Source: Acidobacteriota bacterium
GTDB lineage: Bacteria; Acidobacteriota; Terriglobia; UBA7540
DNA length: 5,308 bases
Direction: 5' to 3'
Assembly: GCA_003224635.1 (NCBI GenBank)
Contig: QHZK01000342.1
Location: 1-5,308, forward strand
Below, piece by piece: positions 5,229-5,308 of this stretch (positions within the stretch are counted from its first letter, which is position 1; each line of letters begins with the position of its first letter). A model generated the notes under the pieces. The model ran no database searches, had not been told where the DNA came from, and saw nothing but the letters and a program-made list of their open reading frames with translations. The translations under genes were made by a program, and so were the position numbers.

Positions 5229-5308
5229 GACTTGGGTTCCTCCAGCAATTCCCTTAGTGCGTTCAAGCCCCGGTAGACGCGCGACTTCACCGTGGAAAGC
5301 GGCGCCCC
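5225..5308 (-). CDS. RNA polymerase sigma-70 family factor, C-terminal fragment
   Basis: Reading the minus strand from the window edge gives 27 codons and then TGA at 5227-5225. The peptide contains PLSTVKSRVYRGLNALRELL, matching the recognition helix of sigma region 4, usually xxGTVKSRLxRAxxxLR in ECF sigma factors. The gene is cut by the window edge, so its start and region 2 are not visible. It lies directly upstream of, and overlaps by four bases, the anti-sigma factor gene, which supports an ECF-type sigma factor paired with its cognate inhibitor. Confidence 0.8.
   Translation of the reverse strand, partial: GAPLSTVKSRVYRGLNALRELLEEPKS

Overview
The window is GC-rich bacterial DNA with tightly packed genes and short spacers carrying low-complexity heptamer arrays. 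Codon use, the protein types (Ste24-like M48 protease, divergent YchF-like ATPase, lone IscU-type scaffold, RNA polymerase sigma factor with a zf-HC2 anti-sigma factor and a membrane double-zinc-ribbon protein) and the spacer repeats all resemble Acidobacteriota from memory. That placement is an inference; no marker gene in the window proves it.

Layout. Positions 1-254 hold no convincing gene. They contain a possible dispersed palindromic repeat (about 153-206), a short heptamer array (207-241), and a candidate promoter and ribosome binding site for the first gene. Four plus-strand genes follow: an M48/Ste24-type membrane zinc protease (255-1664), a YchF/OLA1-family P-loop ATPase with a C-terminal TGS domain (1752-2834), a ZIP-family metal transporter (2949-3689), and a NifU-N/IscU-type Fe-S scaffold (3793-4152). 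The right-hand part is transcribed from the minus strand. Read in its own direction it gives the last 27 codons of a sigma-70-family factor (from the window edge to 5225), an anti-sigma factor overlapping it by 4 bases (5228-4728), and a three-helix membrane protein ending in two zinc ribbons (4705-4121). The last of these converges on the Fe-S scaffold gene and overlaps its 3' end by 32 bases.

How the genes work together. The sigma factor, anti-sigma factor and zinc-ribbon genes look like one translationally coupled regulatory operon. The four plus-strand genes are mostly unrelated housekeeping functions (membrane proteolysis, ribosome-associated ATPase, divalent metal import, Fe-S assembly). 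Metal use is a loose common thread, but their spacing and the hairpin arrays between them argue against one simple operon.

Most notable: three spacers carry arrays of 7-base units. Two of these arrays are large inverted repeats that run almost up to the next start codon, and nearly every unit contains a stop trinucleotide in one orientation. The YchF-like protein lacks the usual glycine-rich motif after its G3 box, and the Fe-S scaffold lacks the usual third cysteine. I found no CRISPR array, insertion sequence, phage gene, tRNA or rRNA, and no clearly new multi-gene system.
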